A DNA stretch of 64,000 bases from Takakia lepidozioides. Lineage: Eukaryota; Streptophyta; Takakiopsida; Takakiales; Takakiaceae. This document shows, piece by piece, positions 32,787 to 43,827 of the stretch. Numbering within the stretch: the stretch's first letter is position 1; the number at the start of each line of letters is the position of its first letter. A program made the position numbers and the translations under genes. The notes under the pieces were generated by a model. That model was not told where the DNA came from, searched no databases, and saw only the letters and a program-made list of their open reading frames with translations. The stretch lies in NCBI GenBank assembly GCA_030704615.1, contig CM060733.1, forward strand, positions 44,640,001-44,704,000. The letters are read 5' to 3'.

Positions 32787-34790
32787 TTTTTAGTTCTTGC
32801 CTCTTCGTTCTTCATCTGACTCATCCTCAGAGTCCTCATCTTCTTTTTTCTCTCTCCTGAGCATTCCCAATTGCTCAATTCTGTTCGCAGTTTCAAATGC
32901 CTCCTCCACTGTGTTATGGGGTAACATATCCACCCCTCGGTACCTAGTCCACACTCACAAACCAAGTCTTCTGTAACCGGGTGCTGGTACTGCAACCAGC
33001 TTTTTCATACACATTCCATCTTCTCCATATACTCTTCAACAGTTTATGCTTCTTCTGCTTCAGCTGTTGTAACTTCCATACACTTCATCCTCAGTTTTAC
33101 TTGTCCTGAAACCTATTTCGAATGCTGTATTCAGCCATTCCAGGTTAGGAAATTTTTTTGGAAAAATTATAGGGAATCTGCGTACCATTCACTTGCTTTC
33201 TTGATAAGTGAACAAGGAACCAGTCTCATCTTGGCATCATCGCCATTCTCATTGTTCACTATACACATGTGCTCAAGTTGGCTAATGTGTAAATCGGGAT
33301 CCCCTTTTCCTGAATATATGGGAAAGGGTGGTTTTGCCCGTTGTGGTTGTAACGCCATCTGTGGCCCTACATTCTGCCCACTGACAGGGTGTTGGCACCC
33401 TTGCTGGTGCTGCGGCCTTCTGGACCTGTGGTTTTTGTGGTGGATCTTCCACCAATGGTGGCCCTTGAGCACTCCTTGCTTCTGGCCCCACGATATCACA
33501 GTATCCCAGCTTCAGTTGCAATACTTCCCACACTCCCGTTGTCCCCCCAGAGCCAGAATCCAGGCAGCCCGCCTGATACCCCTGAGACGACACCTCGTTG
33601 GCCTGTGATCCAAGTGCTCCACTTGATCCAGGTCAACGGGTTGGGATGTCCTTGTGTAGTCTCAACCTCAGCTGTGGAGTTCTACTCTCATTATTCTTCC
33701 TCTTCTAATTTCTTCTCTCGGTTTTCACTCCAAGTTCTGCCCTTGGGTTTCTCTTCACTCATGACTTCAACTGTAATGGTGTTGGAGAGTCTGAACTCTC
33801 CGTTGGCTCTGCCACATCCTCTTCTCTTCTTCATCTTCTGCTTCAGAAACTGGAGTTCCTGCTTTTGGGTTCCATTGCCAACTCTTATCAAAGATTTCTG
33901 TTGTCAAGTCTTTTATCCAAGGATGTACCTCAGATCTTTCACCTCGTGATTGATCTTCTTCCTTACCAATTCCTTAATCTTTCTTGCAAAGAAACCAGAA
34001 GGAGTGGCATCCAACTTAGTTCTTCCGTATAGGTGATGCACTCTTTGATCTTGATGGTGTGAGAGGGTCCAGAGATGATTCCCCTATGTCTATTCCTCTC
34101 TCCCAAGATAGGGATAATTAGCTTTCAGATAGATAGCTTTATCTTTTTGCTGAATATCTCTGTCGTATAGCTTCTCTTTCATCATCATGTCCCATGTCTT
34201 TCATTTTCTTTTAATGTGGCAATAACCAAAACTCTTTCTGTAATATCTCTCGTATATGCTGGGTTTCTTTCAAGCTTCAATGCACCCTTAGCTATACTAG
34301 AAGTCTCTGTTACCATATAACCATATGGCAACAAGTCTGAAAAGTGTTCTTGGTGTTGAGTTTGATCCACAAAATATCATTTGGAATCCAATTCTTTACC
34401 AGTAAAGCTCTTCATTGCATACGAGTATAAACATTCATCTTTCTTTCCTTCCCAGCCTTCAAACTCTACTCGTTTAATGGATAGCAAGCTATCACATAAA
34501 CCAATGTTGGTAACCAACGTGCTCTTCTCTACAGGATTACCTGATAAATCTTTATACCATCCTTTCTCCAGACCCCATTCTGGATCAGCATCATGCACTC
34601 GTTTAAGAATATTTCTTACAACCGTCTGGCATCCAAGAACCTTTGAAAGAATTGTTTGGACAATCTTTTTCCTTCGTTCCACAGGGAATTTGATTCACTT
34701 CAAATTCTTTAATGGTCCAACCACCATGATCCCACCAGATGCCTGTCACATCTGGTTGTTCATGTCCCAGGTCCCCAGTATGGTCGCCAA
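32787..34790 (-). pseudogene. gag and leader region of element A (frameshifted)
   Basis: Minus-strand pieces match the gag of element B: GKGDPDLHISQLEHM and MRLVPCSLIKKASEWYADSL at 33310-33167, with further fragments toward 32790 (AFETANRIEQ-type segment, many indels). Upstream, the frame 34682-34377 (KRVHDADPEWGLEKGWYKDL) is also conserved in B near 63144-62800 and may encode an N-terminal gag extension or a leader peptide. Several short indels relative to B show the reading frame is broken. Confidence 0.6.
34773..34789 (-). promoter_or_regulatory. candidate primer-binding site of element A
   Basis: Two bases inside the 5' LTR the minus strand reads TGGCGACCATACTGGGG. This starts with the TGG expected opposite a tRNA CCA end and resembles the TGGCGAC...CTGGGGAC sites of plant Tat/Ogre-type elements. 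The tRNA identity is not established. Confidence 0.55.
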
Positions 34791-34791
34791 A

Positions 34792-35889
34792 TGTCGCGCG
34801 GCTTTTACCACCCATCCCTTCGCTATCCGAGGCGGAAACTCCAAGATAGAAGAGTTGGAAATCTCTAAGTACTCAGCCCGCGTAGAACAATCAGTCATGA
34901 CCTACAGCTAGTGTATCATGGGGGTGTTTCCTATTTGTTTCCCTTTTCGCATTCATCTTAGCTACCTTACCCTTGATAATTAAGTATCAGTTTGCTTCAT
35001 CAATCTATCGGTTCCTTCCTCATCCATTCAATCCACAGCTTCACTCAGATCTCTACACAGTGTGATGTATCGTGTAAAGTATCAGATTATGATTTATCAG
35101 GTATCAGGCCGAAGCCATTATGTCTCTAATCTGCTCTACAATATCACTACAGCTTTGCATATAACAAGCATCTACTAATCCTCTTTCCTCCTTCACCGTG
35201 CCCTCCATCTTTTGCTTCGATCTCCGCTCCAGCCTGACAAGAAGTCCTCCTCCGAATATCCTCCTCATCTCCCCGTTTCCCCTTATCTTCCTCTCCGCGG
35301 TTTTCTAACCGTTTCCCTCGCTAACGTCGTCTGTGAACTAACATGTTCCCTTCGCAGGTGTTGTTCCCCACAGTCGTTCCCTGTCCTACTCTTCGGTCCC
35401 TATGATGTGACCATGTGTCAAGCTGTGAATGGCTGTGTGAAAACTGTGACGGGCTGTGACTGCTGTGCGAGAACTGTGACGGGCTGTGAACTGGCTGTGT
35501 CGGCTGTGAAACTGTGAAGGGCTGTGTGTGTTGGAGGGTGTGGGCTGTGACGAATGTGACGGGCTGTGTTGGCTTGTGTGTCGGCTGTGACGACTGATGG
35601 GCTGGTTGGCTGGTGTGTTGCTGAGGTGTGCTGTGACGACTGTGATGGGCTGTGTGTTGGCTGTGAGGCTTGGCTGTGGACGACTGTGACGGGCTGTGTT
35701 GGCTGTGGTGCGTGACGACTGTGACGGGCTGTGTTGGCTGTGACGGGCTGTGACGACTGTGTAACCCCCCTCTACACTGCGCTGCTGTCACCCCTAAGGC
35801 TCCTGTTGGTCTCAGTCTGTGCAAAAAATTAAGGTACCCTAAAGATCCCGTATAAGTGTCTAAGTCCCCTACAGTCCTTAACAACAGCA
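34792..35889 (-). repeat. LTR of element A (5' LTR in element sense)
   Basis: 1098 bp, matching the left LTR apart from scattered substitutions and many indels within the CTGTGAC minisatellite (35400-35765). It is followed by the ACAGG duplication at 35890-35894. Confidence 0.9.
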
Positions 35890-36143
35890 ACAGGCATAGA
35901 TATTCATCTGTTATAGTGGGATGCAAGAAGACGCTCACCAAAGACGAGCATGTCCTAATAACCTCTGAGAGGTTCCCTTTTGGAATGACATAATGAGTTC
36001 TTTCACCTTGACAAGGTAGTGACTTCAGGTTCATTGCTTTCATCGAATTTCAGAGTACTTGGCAGACTCGTTCCACATCTCTAGAACATTTGCCTCTGTT
36101 CCTGTCTGCTTGGAATTCATTGTTTTCTGCACGATGCCATTCC
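35890..36143 (-). pseudogene. ParB/methyltransferase-like fusion, copy 2, upstream exons
   Basis: This strip between two retrotransposons continues copy 2 upstream of element A. An exon start after TATAACAG (about 35915) reads into the ParB-like exon at 26059 once element A and one ACAGG are ignored, giving continuity with the block HDITKLETDF that matches GDVDKLKFAF in copy 1. The preceding exon ends at CAAG/GTGAAAG (about 36010) with residues VTTLSR, comparable to IPLCR in copy 1. A further frame with GTEANVLEMWNESAKYSE (36060-36130) may be another exon. Its left neighbour is chromovirus D. Confidence 0.55.
36139..36143. repeat. target-site duplication ATTCC, left copy of element D
   Basis: ATTCC precedes the LTR at 36144 and recurs at 43111-43115 directly after the right LTR. 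Confidence 0.9.
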
Positions 36144-36863
36144 TGTCGCGGCCCTTTGCCTTGAGGGCAGGGGGTCGGGACACATGAGGGGCTGCCCCTG
36201 TGGGGGGGGGCAGCGGCAGCGATAGGTATGGGGGCTGAGGCACCCTTGAGTGCCCAAGGCACTCAGGGAAGCGGAGGCGCTCACTAGGTGGAGCCCCGCA
36301 CACCGGGTTGCGGTGGGGGTGGCTCCACAAGGGGTGGTGGTAGCTTAGGGGACTTAGTGGGGGTGGCATAGGACTCACCATGGGGGCGGAGACCTCGTGG
36401 TGGGAGTCGTGGGGAGTCTTGGGACTCATCACGGTCCATAGGGGCCGTGGTGAGCGGGCCAAGACTCACCGCGACTCACCACCGGGAATCGAGGGTCTTC
36501 GTGGTGGTTCGCCATAAAATGGCATGGCTGGTTGTGAAACCCCCGCGGACAGCTACAGAAGTATATAGGGAGTAGTAACCCCGAGAACGGTGCAAGCCCG
36601 TTGGTGACCAAAAACTAGTGAGTAAGCGAGCGAGCCGGAAAGCGACCAAAGAGTGGGGAGCTGTTCCGGACTGCCATCTACCAAAGGGAATTCTCCTAGT
36701 CCCAATAAGGTGGAGGGTTTAGAGGAAGCGAAAGGGGACCGTTATGTCCGGTGAGCAGCCGAAGCTCCAAGTTGGCCCGGCGGCCAGGTTGGGAGTCAGG
36801 CGCGCGCATCAAAGCGAGTAACTATGACTTGAAGGGGAGTTTACCGAAGTGAGGTGCGCGACA
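36144..36863 (+). repeat. 5' LTR of chromovirus D
   Basis: 720 bp bounded by TGTCGCGG and GCGCGACA. Confidence 0.95.
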
Positions 36864-36865
36864 CT

Positions 36866-36878
36866 TGGTATCAGAGCT
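36866..36878 (+). promoter_or_regulatory. primer-binding site of chromovirus D (initiator Met tRNA type)
   Basis: TGGTATCAGAGCT begins two bases after the 5' LTR. This is the classic plant retrotransposon site complementary to the 3' end of initiator methionine tRNA. Confidence 0.93.
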
Positions 36879-36917
36879 AGAGTTCAGTACGCGATCGTCC
36901 TTGGGATTGGCCTCATC

Positions 36918-39900
36918 ATGGGGTCGGGCAAGCCGAAGCGAAAGCGGAACGGCCCAAAAGATGATGATCCCGGTGAGCCCGATGGGGGCGGCGTGTCACC
37001 GAGGCGGCCGTTTGAGGAAGCGATGCATGTTTCCGAAAACGAGGCCGCCCAAGAGCGGGAGGAATCCGAGGAGTCGGAGCCCGAGGAATCCTTGAGAGCT
37101 CCGACAAACCAAGAGATGCCTCCCATGCCGGCAGCCTTTTGGGAAGGGTTGTTGGCGCAGTTTGGCGGGACGTTGAAAGACGTGTTGAAGGCGGCTAATG
37201 CCACTTCCACTAAGGCAAAGTTTAAGGTGAAGCCTAAGGAACCCGGCACCTTCGAGGGCGTCCGAAATCGGAAGGCACTCAACACCTGGCTCTTGGAGCT
37301 GGAGCAGTACTTCCGGGCGGCCAAGTTGAGTGACGAGGATCGCGTGGAAGTGGCTCCCACCTATTTGAGGGGCTATGCTCAACAATGGTGGCAGAAACGC
37401 CTTCACGACCGAGGTCCAAGTCCGGAAACCTTGAACTGGAGTGGGTTCAAGGAATTGTTGAAGAGACAGTTTGTGCCCCTCAACGCGTCCTGGCTTGCCC
37501 GGGACAAGATGAGGAATTTGAAGCAAACAGATGACATTCGGGGGTATGTCCAGGCTTTCAATGTGCTGTTGCTCGAAGTCGCGGACATGGCAGAACCAGA
37601 AATGGTCTTCAACTTTGTGGCGGGACTGGCCCCATGGGCCAGGCGGAAGTTGGAGGAGAAGCCACCCAAGACTTTGAACGAGGCAATTGAGAGGGCTGAA
37701 TGTTTCTCGGTTGTCCCTAGGGGTGAAAGACAAGGCCGTACGGAGCTGAACCACAAGAAGATTCGGCGGGAAGGTGACTCCTTCCGACCGGAAAAGAAGT
37801 GGGATAGGCCACGCGGCGATAATGGCACGTGGAAATCGAAGGGAGGGCCTTCACACGTCAAGGCGGCACTCGGTGCTCCAAAAGGAAAAGCGGGTGGAGC
37901 GGCTTATGGCGGACAGAAGGCAACCTTTGATGGAGTGTGTTTCAATTGCGGGGAGCCCGGGCACATGGCCAAGAAATGCACGAAGCCCCGGCAATTGAAC
38001 ATGACTCGGGCGACCACGGAGCTGTCGGAAGATACCATCAGTCGCTTGGTGGAAGCGGTGGTCGCCAGGACTTGCAAGGTAGGCAAATTTTCTTGTGAGT
38101 TGTATCAGGAAACTGGCGCCTTACGAAAAGGGAGTCAGTTATTGTTCGTGGATGGGATAATATCTGGAACTAATGTGTCGTTGTTGGTGGACACAGGAGC
38201 GTTGCACTCCTTCATGACACCGGCAACGGCACAAAAGCTGGGACTCCCGACAAGTGACGTGGGGGCCTCTATTGAGGTGCGTTCGGCCAAAGGAGAACCA
38301 CAGTTGGCGACAAGGTTGGCGATAGATGTTCCTCTTCAACTGGGGAGTTGGGAGGGACGTGAGAACTTCACCATCTGCGAGATCGATGGAGTAGATCTCA
38401 TTTTAGGGATGACCTTTCTGAGCAAATCCGGAGCGGTCATAGATGGCCGCAAGAGAGTAGTCACGCTGCCATGTGGGAATGGTGGCGAGGTCTTACGAGT
38501 GTCGGAAATGCCCAAATCCGTGGGAGGGCGAATAAACCTTCTGTCAGCAAGGGAGTGGGCTATGGAGGAGGCACACAAACCCCAGTTCTTGCTTTACATT
38601 AGAGAAGTGAAGGGAGAAGGCGATGGGGAGCCGAGCCCAGATTGGATCAAGGGGATTTTGGAGCAATACCAGGATGTGATGCCGGAGGAATTACCAAGCG
38701 GCTTGCCACCGCGAAGAGGAGTTGACCACAAGATTGAGGTGATACCGGGATCGGAACCGCCTGCCAAGGCGCCCTACCGGTTGAGCCACAGAGAGTTGGT
38801 CGAACTGAAGACTCAGCTCAAGGATCTAATGTCAAAGGGGTACATCCGGCCGAGTAAGTCACCTTACGGAGCCCCGGTGCTATTTGCAGACAAGAAGGAT
38901 GGGACGCTGCGGATGTGTGTCGATTACAGGGCTCTGAATAAGGTGACTATCAAAAATCGGTACCCTTTGCCAAGGATCGACGACCTCTTCGATCGGTTGG
39001 CAGGAGCGAAGTATTTCAGCCGGATCGACTTGCGCTCCGGCTATCACCAAATTCGGGTGGCGGAAGGAGATGAGGAGAAGACCGCGTGCAGGACAAGGTA
39101 TGGTTCATATGAGTTCTTGGTGATGCCTTTTGGGCTCACCAATGCACCAGCGACATTTAGCACGCTGATGAACAGCCTTTTCCAGGAGTGGTTGGATGAC
39201 TTTGTGATCGTGTACATCGACGACATCTTGGTGTACTCGAAAACAAAGGAGGAGCACCTGGAGCACCTCAAAAGGGTGTTCCAAAAATTGCGAGAAGGGA
39301 AGCTGTATGCCAAAGCCTCAAAGTGCGAATTCGGGGTCACAAAAGTGGAGTTCATGGGGCATGTGATTACACAGGATGGGATCAAAATGGATGACAGAAT
39401 GGTGAGGGCGATCTTGGACTGGGAGCCTCCGACTTCGGTCCCAGGAGTGCGATCCTTCCTAGGACTCGCCTCCTATTACCGGAAGTATGTGAGAAATTTC
39501 GCCAAGATTGCGGGGCCGCTGTCAGACCTTCTGTGTAAATCTAAAGTCTGGGCCTGGAACACCTTTTGTGGCCAAGCTTTTGCTGAATTGAAGCAGCGGA
39601 TGGCGGAAGCTCCAGTCTTGAAAATCCCGGAGTTCGATCGTCCATTTGAGATTCATACAGATGCGTCGGACTTCGCGATTGGGGGTGTACTTATGCAAGA
39701 TGGACGTCCAGTGGCTTACGAAAGTAAGAAACTGAATGAAGTGGAGCGACGGTGGCCGACGCACGAAAAAGAGATGAAGGCGGTGGTGCATTGCCTTGAG
39801 CTCTGGCGCCACTATGTTGGTTCCAACCCAGTGAAGGTGTTCACGGACAATGTCACGGTGAAGTATTTTGCCACGCAGCCCAAGTTGTCCCCAAAACAAC

Positions 39901-41480
39901 TTAGGTGGCAAGATACTTTGGCAGTGTTCGATGTGGATATCCAGTACAAACCGGGACGGGACAATGTGGTGGCCGATGCTTTAAGTAGAAAGCAGCAGCT
40001 CTTGTTGGTGTACAAGGGCGAGACGGCACTCCAAAGGAAGATCCGGAAGGCTTGCCGGAAGGATGAGCTGGCGAAGTCCGTGATGCAGGACTTGAGGATG
40101 GGGGTTAAATCGCAGTTCCACTTGCAAAATGGACTGCTTTGGTATAAGCAAAAGCGTCTCTACGTGCTGAAGGGAGGGATCAGGGATAGTCTCTTGAGAG
40201 AATGCCATGATAGCCCGCTTGCGGGCCACGGTGGAGCCAAGCGCACTGCGGCACTCTTGAAGAAAGAGTATTTCTGGCCCAAACTGAGGGAGGAGGCAGA
40301 GGAGTATGTCAAGACATGCACCACATGCCAACAAAACCAGAGCGAGTACAAAAAGCAAGCGGGGCTGTTACAACCCTTGCCGATTCCAGAGGGGACTTGG
40401 GAAAGCGTCTCGATGTATTTCATGACTGCTATGCCGCTGTCAAAAGGATTCGATGCAATCATGGTGGTGGTAGATAGGTTCAGTAAAATGGGCCATTTCA
40501 TCCCCACCAAGGAGACGGCAACGGCGCAGGAGACAGGGCGACTTTACTTCGCCCACGTCTTAAAGCATCATGGAGTCCCGAAGGATATTGTCTCGGACCG
40601 CGATCCAAAGTTTACGAGTAAATTCTGGAGAGCACTTTGGAAGAAGATGGGGACGAGGCTGAAGATAAGCACCGCCTTCCGACCTACGACGGACGGCCAA
40701 ACGGAAAGAGTGAATTCCGTAGTGAAGCAATTCTTGCGGAATTACGTGTCGGCAGACCAATCAGACTGGATGGAACACTTAGACGCGGCAGAGTTCTGTT
40801 ATAATAACACAGAACACTCCGCAACGGGAGTTTCCCCTTTTGTGTTGGTCTATGGAAAAGCACCTCTGGTGCCGACAAGTTGGGCCGCCCAGGACGTTGA
40901 GGAACCGGCAGTAGCGGCGGTACTGGAAGAACGCGAGCGTTTGTTGAAGCTCGCAAAGTACAATATTGCCAAAGCTAGGAAACGGTATGAAAGGCAGGCA
41001 AATCGGAAGCGGAGGGAAGTGAAGTTTGAGGCAGGCACAGAGGTCTGGTTGAACATCAAGAATTTCCGACTACCTCCGGAAGTGAGTCCGAAGTTCGTGC
41101 CTCCGTATGCGGGACCCTTTCGCATTCGGAAGGTTATGAATGAGGATGTGTATGAATTGGAGCTGCCGGCAAACAGCAAGGTGCACCCAGTATTCCATGT
41201 CTTCCTTTTGAAGCCTTACTTCAAAGATGAAGCGCGTCCGAATCGGCATCAAGTGTTGCGTCCGCCACCTATGCTGTTGGATCATGAAAATGAACCTGAG
41301 TACGAGGTGGAGGCAATACTTAAGTCGAGGAGGTTCAAGAACCGAGAAACGGAGTATCTCGTCAAATGGAAGGGCTATCATCATGTGGAGGCATCTTGGG
41401 TGCGTGCCTCAGAAATGGGAAACGCATCCGAGGCGGTTGCAGCTTTCGAAGGGCGACCTCAAAAGCGGAAGAAGCGTTGA
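36918..41480 (+). CDS. gag-pol polyprotein of chromovirus D
   Basis: Encodes the particle protein and enzymes for copying and integrating the element, in 1520 residues. The frame opens at 36849, but the ATG at 36918 is preferred because the primer site lies before it. Domains: gag (about 110-270), CCHC knuckle [14 protein letters not shown] (from 341), protease [11 protein letters not shown] (D425), reverse transcriptase with YIDDILVYS (from 766), RNase [12 protein letters not shown] (D915), integrase zinc finger (about 1097-1138), integrase core with D1227 and E1263 (35 residues between), and a C-terminal chromodomain (about 1460-1503, [16 protein letters not shown]) that would steer insertion toward marked chromatin. 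The residue expected to be the first integrase aspartate is tyrosine 1167 ([11 protein letters not shown], codon TAT at 40416-40418). The copy is therefore probably integration-defective despite its open frame. Confidence 0.95.
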   Translation: MGSGKPKRKRNGPKDDDPGEPDGGGVSPRRPFEEAMHVSENEAAQEREESEESEPEESLRAPTNQEMPPMPAAFWEGLLAQFGGTLKDVLKAANATSTKAKFKVKPKEPGTFEGVRNRKALNTWLLELEQYFRAAKLSDEDRVEVAPTYLRGYAQQWWQKRLHDRGPSPETLNWSGFKELLKRQFVPLNASWLARDKMRNLKQTDDIRGYVQAFNVLLLEVADMAEPEMVFNFVAGLAPWARRKLEEKPPKTLNEAIERAECFSVVPRGERQGRTELNHKKIRREGDSFRPEKKWDRPRGDNGTWKSKGGPSHVKAALGAPKGKAGGAAYGGQKATFDGVCFNCGEPGHMAKKCTKPRQLNMTRATTELSEDTISRLVEAVVARTCKVGKFSCELYQETGALRKGSQLLFVDGIISGTNVSLLVDTGALHSFMTPATAQKLGLPTSDVGASIEVRSAKGEPQLATRLAIDVPLQLGSWEGRENFTICEIDGVDLILGMTFLSKSGAVIDGRKRVVTLPCGNGGEVLRVSEMPKSVGGRINLLSAREWAMEEAHKPQFLLYIREVKGEGDGEPSPDWIKGILEQYQDVMPEELPSGLPPRRGVDHKIEVIPGSEPPAKAPYRLSHRELVELKTQLKDLMSKGYIRPSKSPYGAPVLFADKKDGTLRMCVDYRALNKVTIKNRYPLPRIDDLFDRLAGAKYFSRIDLRSGYHQIRVAEGDEEKTACRTRYGSYEFLVMPFGLTNAPATFSTLMNSLFQEWLDDFVIVYIDDILVYSKTKEEHLEHLKRVFQKLREGKLYAKASKCEFGVTKVEFMGHVITQDGIKMDDRMVRAILDWEPPTSVPGVRSFLGLASYYRKYVRNFAKIAGPLSDLLCKSKVWAWNTFCGQAFAELKQRMAEAPVLKIPEFDRPFEIHTDASDFAIGGVLMQDGRPVAYESKKLNEVERRWPTHEKEMKAVVHCLELWRHYVGSNPVKVFTDNVTVKYFATQPKLSPKQLRWQDTLAVFDVDIQYKPGRDNVVADALSRKQQLLLVYKGETALQRKIRKACRKDELAKSVMQDLRMGVKSQFHLQNGLLWYKQKRLYVLKGGIRDSLLRECHDSPLAGHGGAKRTAALLKKEYFWPKLREEAEEYVKTCTTCQQNQSEYKKQAGLLQPLPIPEGTWESVSMYFMTAMPLSKGFDAIMVVVDRFSKMGHFIPTKETATAQETGRLYFAHVLKHHGVPKDIVSDRDPKFTSKFWRALWKKMGTRLKISTAFRPTTDGQTERVNSVVKQFLRNYVSADQSDWMEHLDAAEFCYNNTEHSATGVSPFVLVYGKAPLVPTSWAAQDVEEPAVAAVLEERERLLKLAKYNIAKARKRYERQANRKRREVKFEAGTEVWLNIKNFRLPPEVSPKFVPPYAGPFRIRKVMNEDVYELELPANSKVHPVFHVFLLKPYFKDEARPNRHQVLRPPPMLLDHENEPEYEVEAILKSRRFKNRETEYLVKWKGYHHVEASWVRASEMGNASEAVAAFEGRPQKRKKR

Positions 41481-42384
41481 TGGGGACATCAACCTTGGAG
41501 CGTGGGGGAGGAAATGCATGCTTAGCCCGGTTTAGCTAGCTCAGGAATCCGATTGCAAAAACTCGTATTGTACAAAAATTTGTTATAAAGGAAATGGGTT
41601 CCAAATATTTTGCGTCTTATTGTGTTTGGAATGGTGATGCATGGTGTGGTTGGCTAGTGTGTAGAATGCATGCTAGCTTACAAAAGTGGGAGAGGTAAAT
41701 TGGGTAATCGTGTGTTTGCGCAGTGCCGAAATCGGGTGACTCCCATCCAAGGGGCAAGGAAACTTGCGCCTTCTTTGGGAGTTCACGTGCTAGTGCGCAC
41801 CTGGCGCGTGCGCGTACTATAACTGCGCTACCGAGGGGGTTGCCTTGTAGTGCGGGCTAACGCGGAAGCTACGTGCTTCCGTTCACGTACTATAATCGTG
41901 TAACCTCGGGACGAAGTCGTAGTGCGGCTTCGACGTGTTCCCGTACCTCAGGCCAGCATTCCAAGGCGGACCCAATTGTAGTGATTGGGGCGCACGGTTG
42001 GTTCAAGGTTATCTTCCTAGTCAAAGAGGGTTCCAGGTGAACCCTTGCGCAAGGTGATGCCAAAAGCGGCATCATGAGCGATCGCAAGCAATGTTGTTGC
42101 AGTAAGGCGATTCGATCCTCGGGGATGATCGTTCCTTGGCCTTGAAGTAGGCCAAGAAGAGTGCACTGGGAGGAGCTGGAGAGGCTCCACCTTGGCCGGG
42201 ACTTGGAGGAAGTCGGCCGAACTAGCTAGTGGAGAGTAGAGTCAAGTGTGGGGTTTGGTTCCTTACCATGGGACGCCATGGTACAGAAACAAACTCCTTG
42301 ATGTGGGACGCCACAACTTGGATGTTCGTTTCTACAAAATGGACAAGTCGATGAGGACATCGACTCCCTGTTGGTAGGGGTGTG

Positions 42385-43110
42385 TGTCGCGGCCCTTTGC
42401 CTTGAGGGCAGGGGGTCGGGACACATGAGGGGCTGCCCCTGTGGTGGGGGCAGCGGCAGCGATAGGTATGGGGGGCTGAGGCACCCTTGAGTGCCCAAGG
42501 CACTCAGGGAAGCGGAGGCGCTCACTAGATGGAGCCCCGCACACCGGGTTGCGGTGGGGGTGGCTCCACAAGGGGTGGTGGTAGCTTAGTGGGACTTAGT
42601 GGGGGTGGCATAGGACTCACCATGGGGGCGGAGACCTCGTGGTGGGAGTCGTGGGGAGTCTTGGGACTCATCACGGTCCATAGGGGCCGTGGTGAGCGGG
42701 CCAAGACTCACCGCGACTCACCACCGGGAATCGAGGGTCTTCGTGGTGGTTCGCCATAAAATGGCATGGCTGGTTGTGAAACCCCCGCGGACAGCTACAT
42801 AAGTATATATAGGGAGTAGTAACCCCGAGAACGGTGCAAGCCCGTTGGTGACCAAAAACTAGTGAGTAAGCGAGCGAGCCGGAAAGTGACCAAAGAGTGG
42901 GGAGCTGTTCCGGACTGCCATCTACCAAAGGGAATTCTCCTAGTCCCAATAAGGTGGAGGGTTTTAGAGGGAAGCGAAAGGGGACCGTTATGTCCCGGTG
43001 AGCAGCCGAAGCTCCAAGTTGGCCCGGCGGCCAAGTTGGGAGTCAGGCGCGCGCATCAAAGCGAGTAACTATGACTTGAAGGGGAGTTTACCGAAGTGGG
43101 GTGCACGACA
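42385..43110 (+). repeat. 3' LTR of chromovirus D
   Basis: 726 bp, near-identical to 36144-36863. ATTCC follows it. Confidence 0.95.
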
Positions 43111-43790
43111 ATTCCAATCTGACAGTGAGTAATGTGCTAATAGTGAACGTCGGTACTGACCATCACTCTGTCTCATCTCAAATCACAGTGAATGGCGGCA
43201 CCAACATTCACAACCATCTACACAACCAAAGCTGATCCAGACAAATGCAAACCAAAACAATATGACTACATAGTGATGGTCGGTACTGACAATCACTATG
43301 TTTCTGGGCAAACAGGTACAGAGAGGTTCTGAGCATTAGCGAACGGCGTTAACGACAATCACAAAACATTGCATTTGAAGGACCTGCTGGATCGGTTTGG
43401 TGCAATGAAATATATGTCTAAGTGATTGGCGGCACCGACACTCAGTCTAGTTTAGGGCAGAAAGTGAGTGCAGATAAGTCAGAGAGACTCCATTGTGATG
43501 ATTGTCACAAACAATCACTGTTTCTTGTGTCTCGAACGTACTTTCCAATTGATACTCTACATGAATCTACAGTATGGTTTCCAAAAAAGTGATTGGCGGT
43601 ACCGCCATTCCACTTCCCTAATCTGTTCAACCTGAAACATAGAAAATGTAATGCAAGACTATATGACTGAATATGCCGACCATCATTCTCTCTCCACGCA
43701 TACAGGTACATAAAGCTCATGAGGAGAATCGAATAGCGTTAACGACAAACGCACTACACTAGAATTGAATGCCGTCAATCACAGGTTCCT
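43111..43790. repeat. cluster of GTGATTGGCGGYACCGAC-type inverted repeats
   Basis: Loose inverted repeats centred on GGYACC or GGTACTGACC recur about every 60-100 bp: near 43153, 43190, 43275, 43345, 43425, 43500, 43590 and 43680. Their half-sites (GTGAATG/GTGATTG ... CATTCAC/CAATCAC) resemble those in the 320-bp repeat of copy 2. This may be an intron or flank of copy 2 lying beyond chromovirus D. Confidence 0.7.
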
Positions 43791-43827
43791 GCTACAGAAT
43801 GAAAGAGAAGGAGTGCTTGAAAGGCAA

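Larger units (their letters stand above)
26060..35889 (-). mobile_element. large LTR retrotransposon A with an extra 3' open reading frame
   Basis: Two long terminal repeats (26060-27119 and 34792-35889) start TGTCGCGCGG and end in CA, flanked by ACAGG duplications. Coding is on the minus strand, so the right LTR is the 5' one. Next to it is a primer-site candidate, and next to the left LTR a purine tract on the minus strand (plus-strand CCCCTTCCCCCC, about 27122-27136). Internal order in the element's sense: leader, gag (34000-32787), a 500-N gap where most of pol should be, integrase C terminus (32280-31790), then an extra ORF (31870-27197). Element B (50963 onward) is the same family and shows what the gap hides. 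Confidence 0.9.
36144..43110 (+). mobile_element. Ty3/gypsy chromovirus D, nearly complete
   Basis: LTRs of 720 bp (36144-36863) and 726 bp (42385-43110) run TGTCGCGGCC to CGACA and differ at roughly a dozen sites by eye. Perfect ATTCC duplications flank the element. The primer site lies two bases after the left LTR, a single 1520-residue gag-pol frame follows (36918-41480), and about 900 bp of non-coding sequence precedes the right LTR. The similar LTRs and open frame mark it as one of the younger insertions. It has broken copy 2 of the ParB/methyltransferase-like gene, in the opposite orientation. Confidence 0.95.

Noticed and set aside
36996-37754. Minus-strand frames of 100-250 codons under the chromovirus gag-pol
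   Set aside because: Shadows of a 1520-codon sense frame that has complete domain order.
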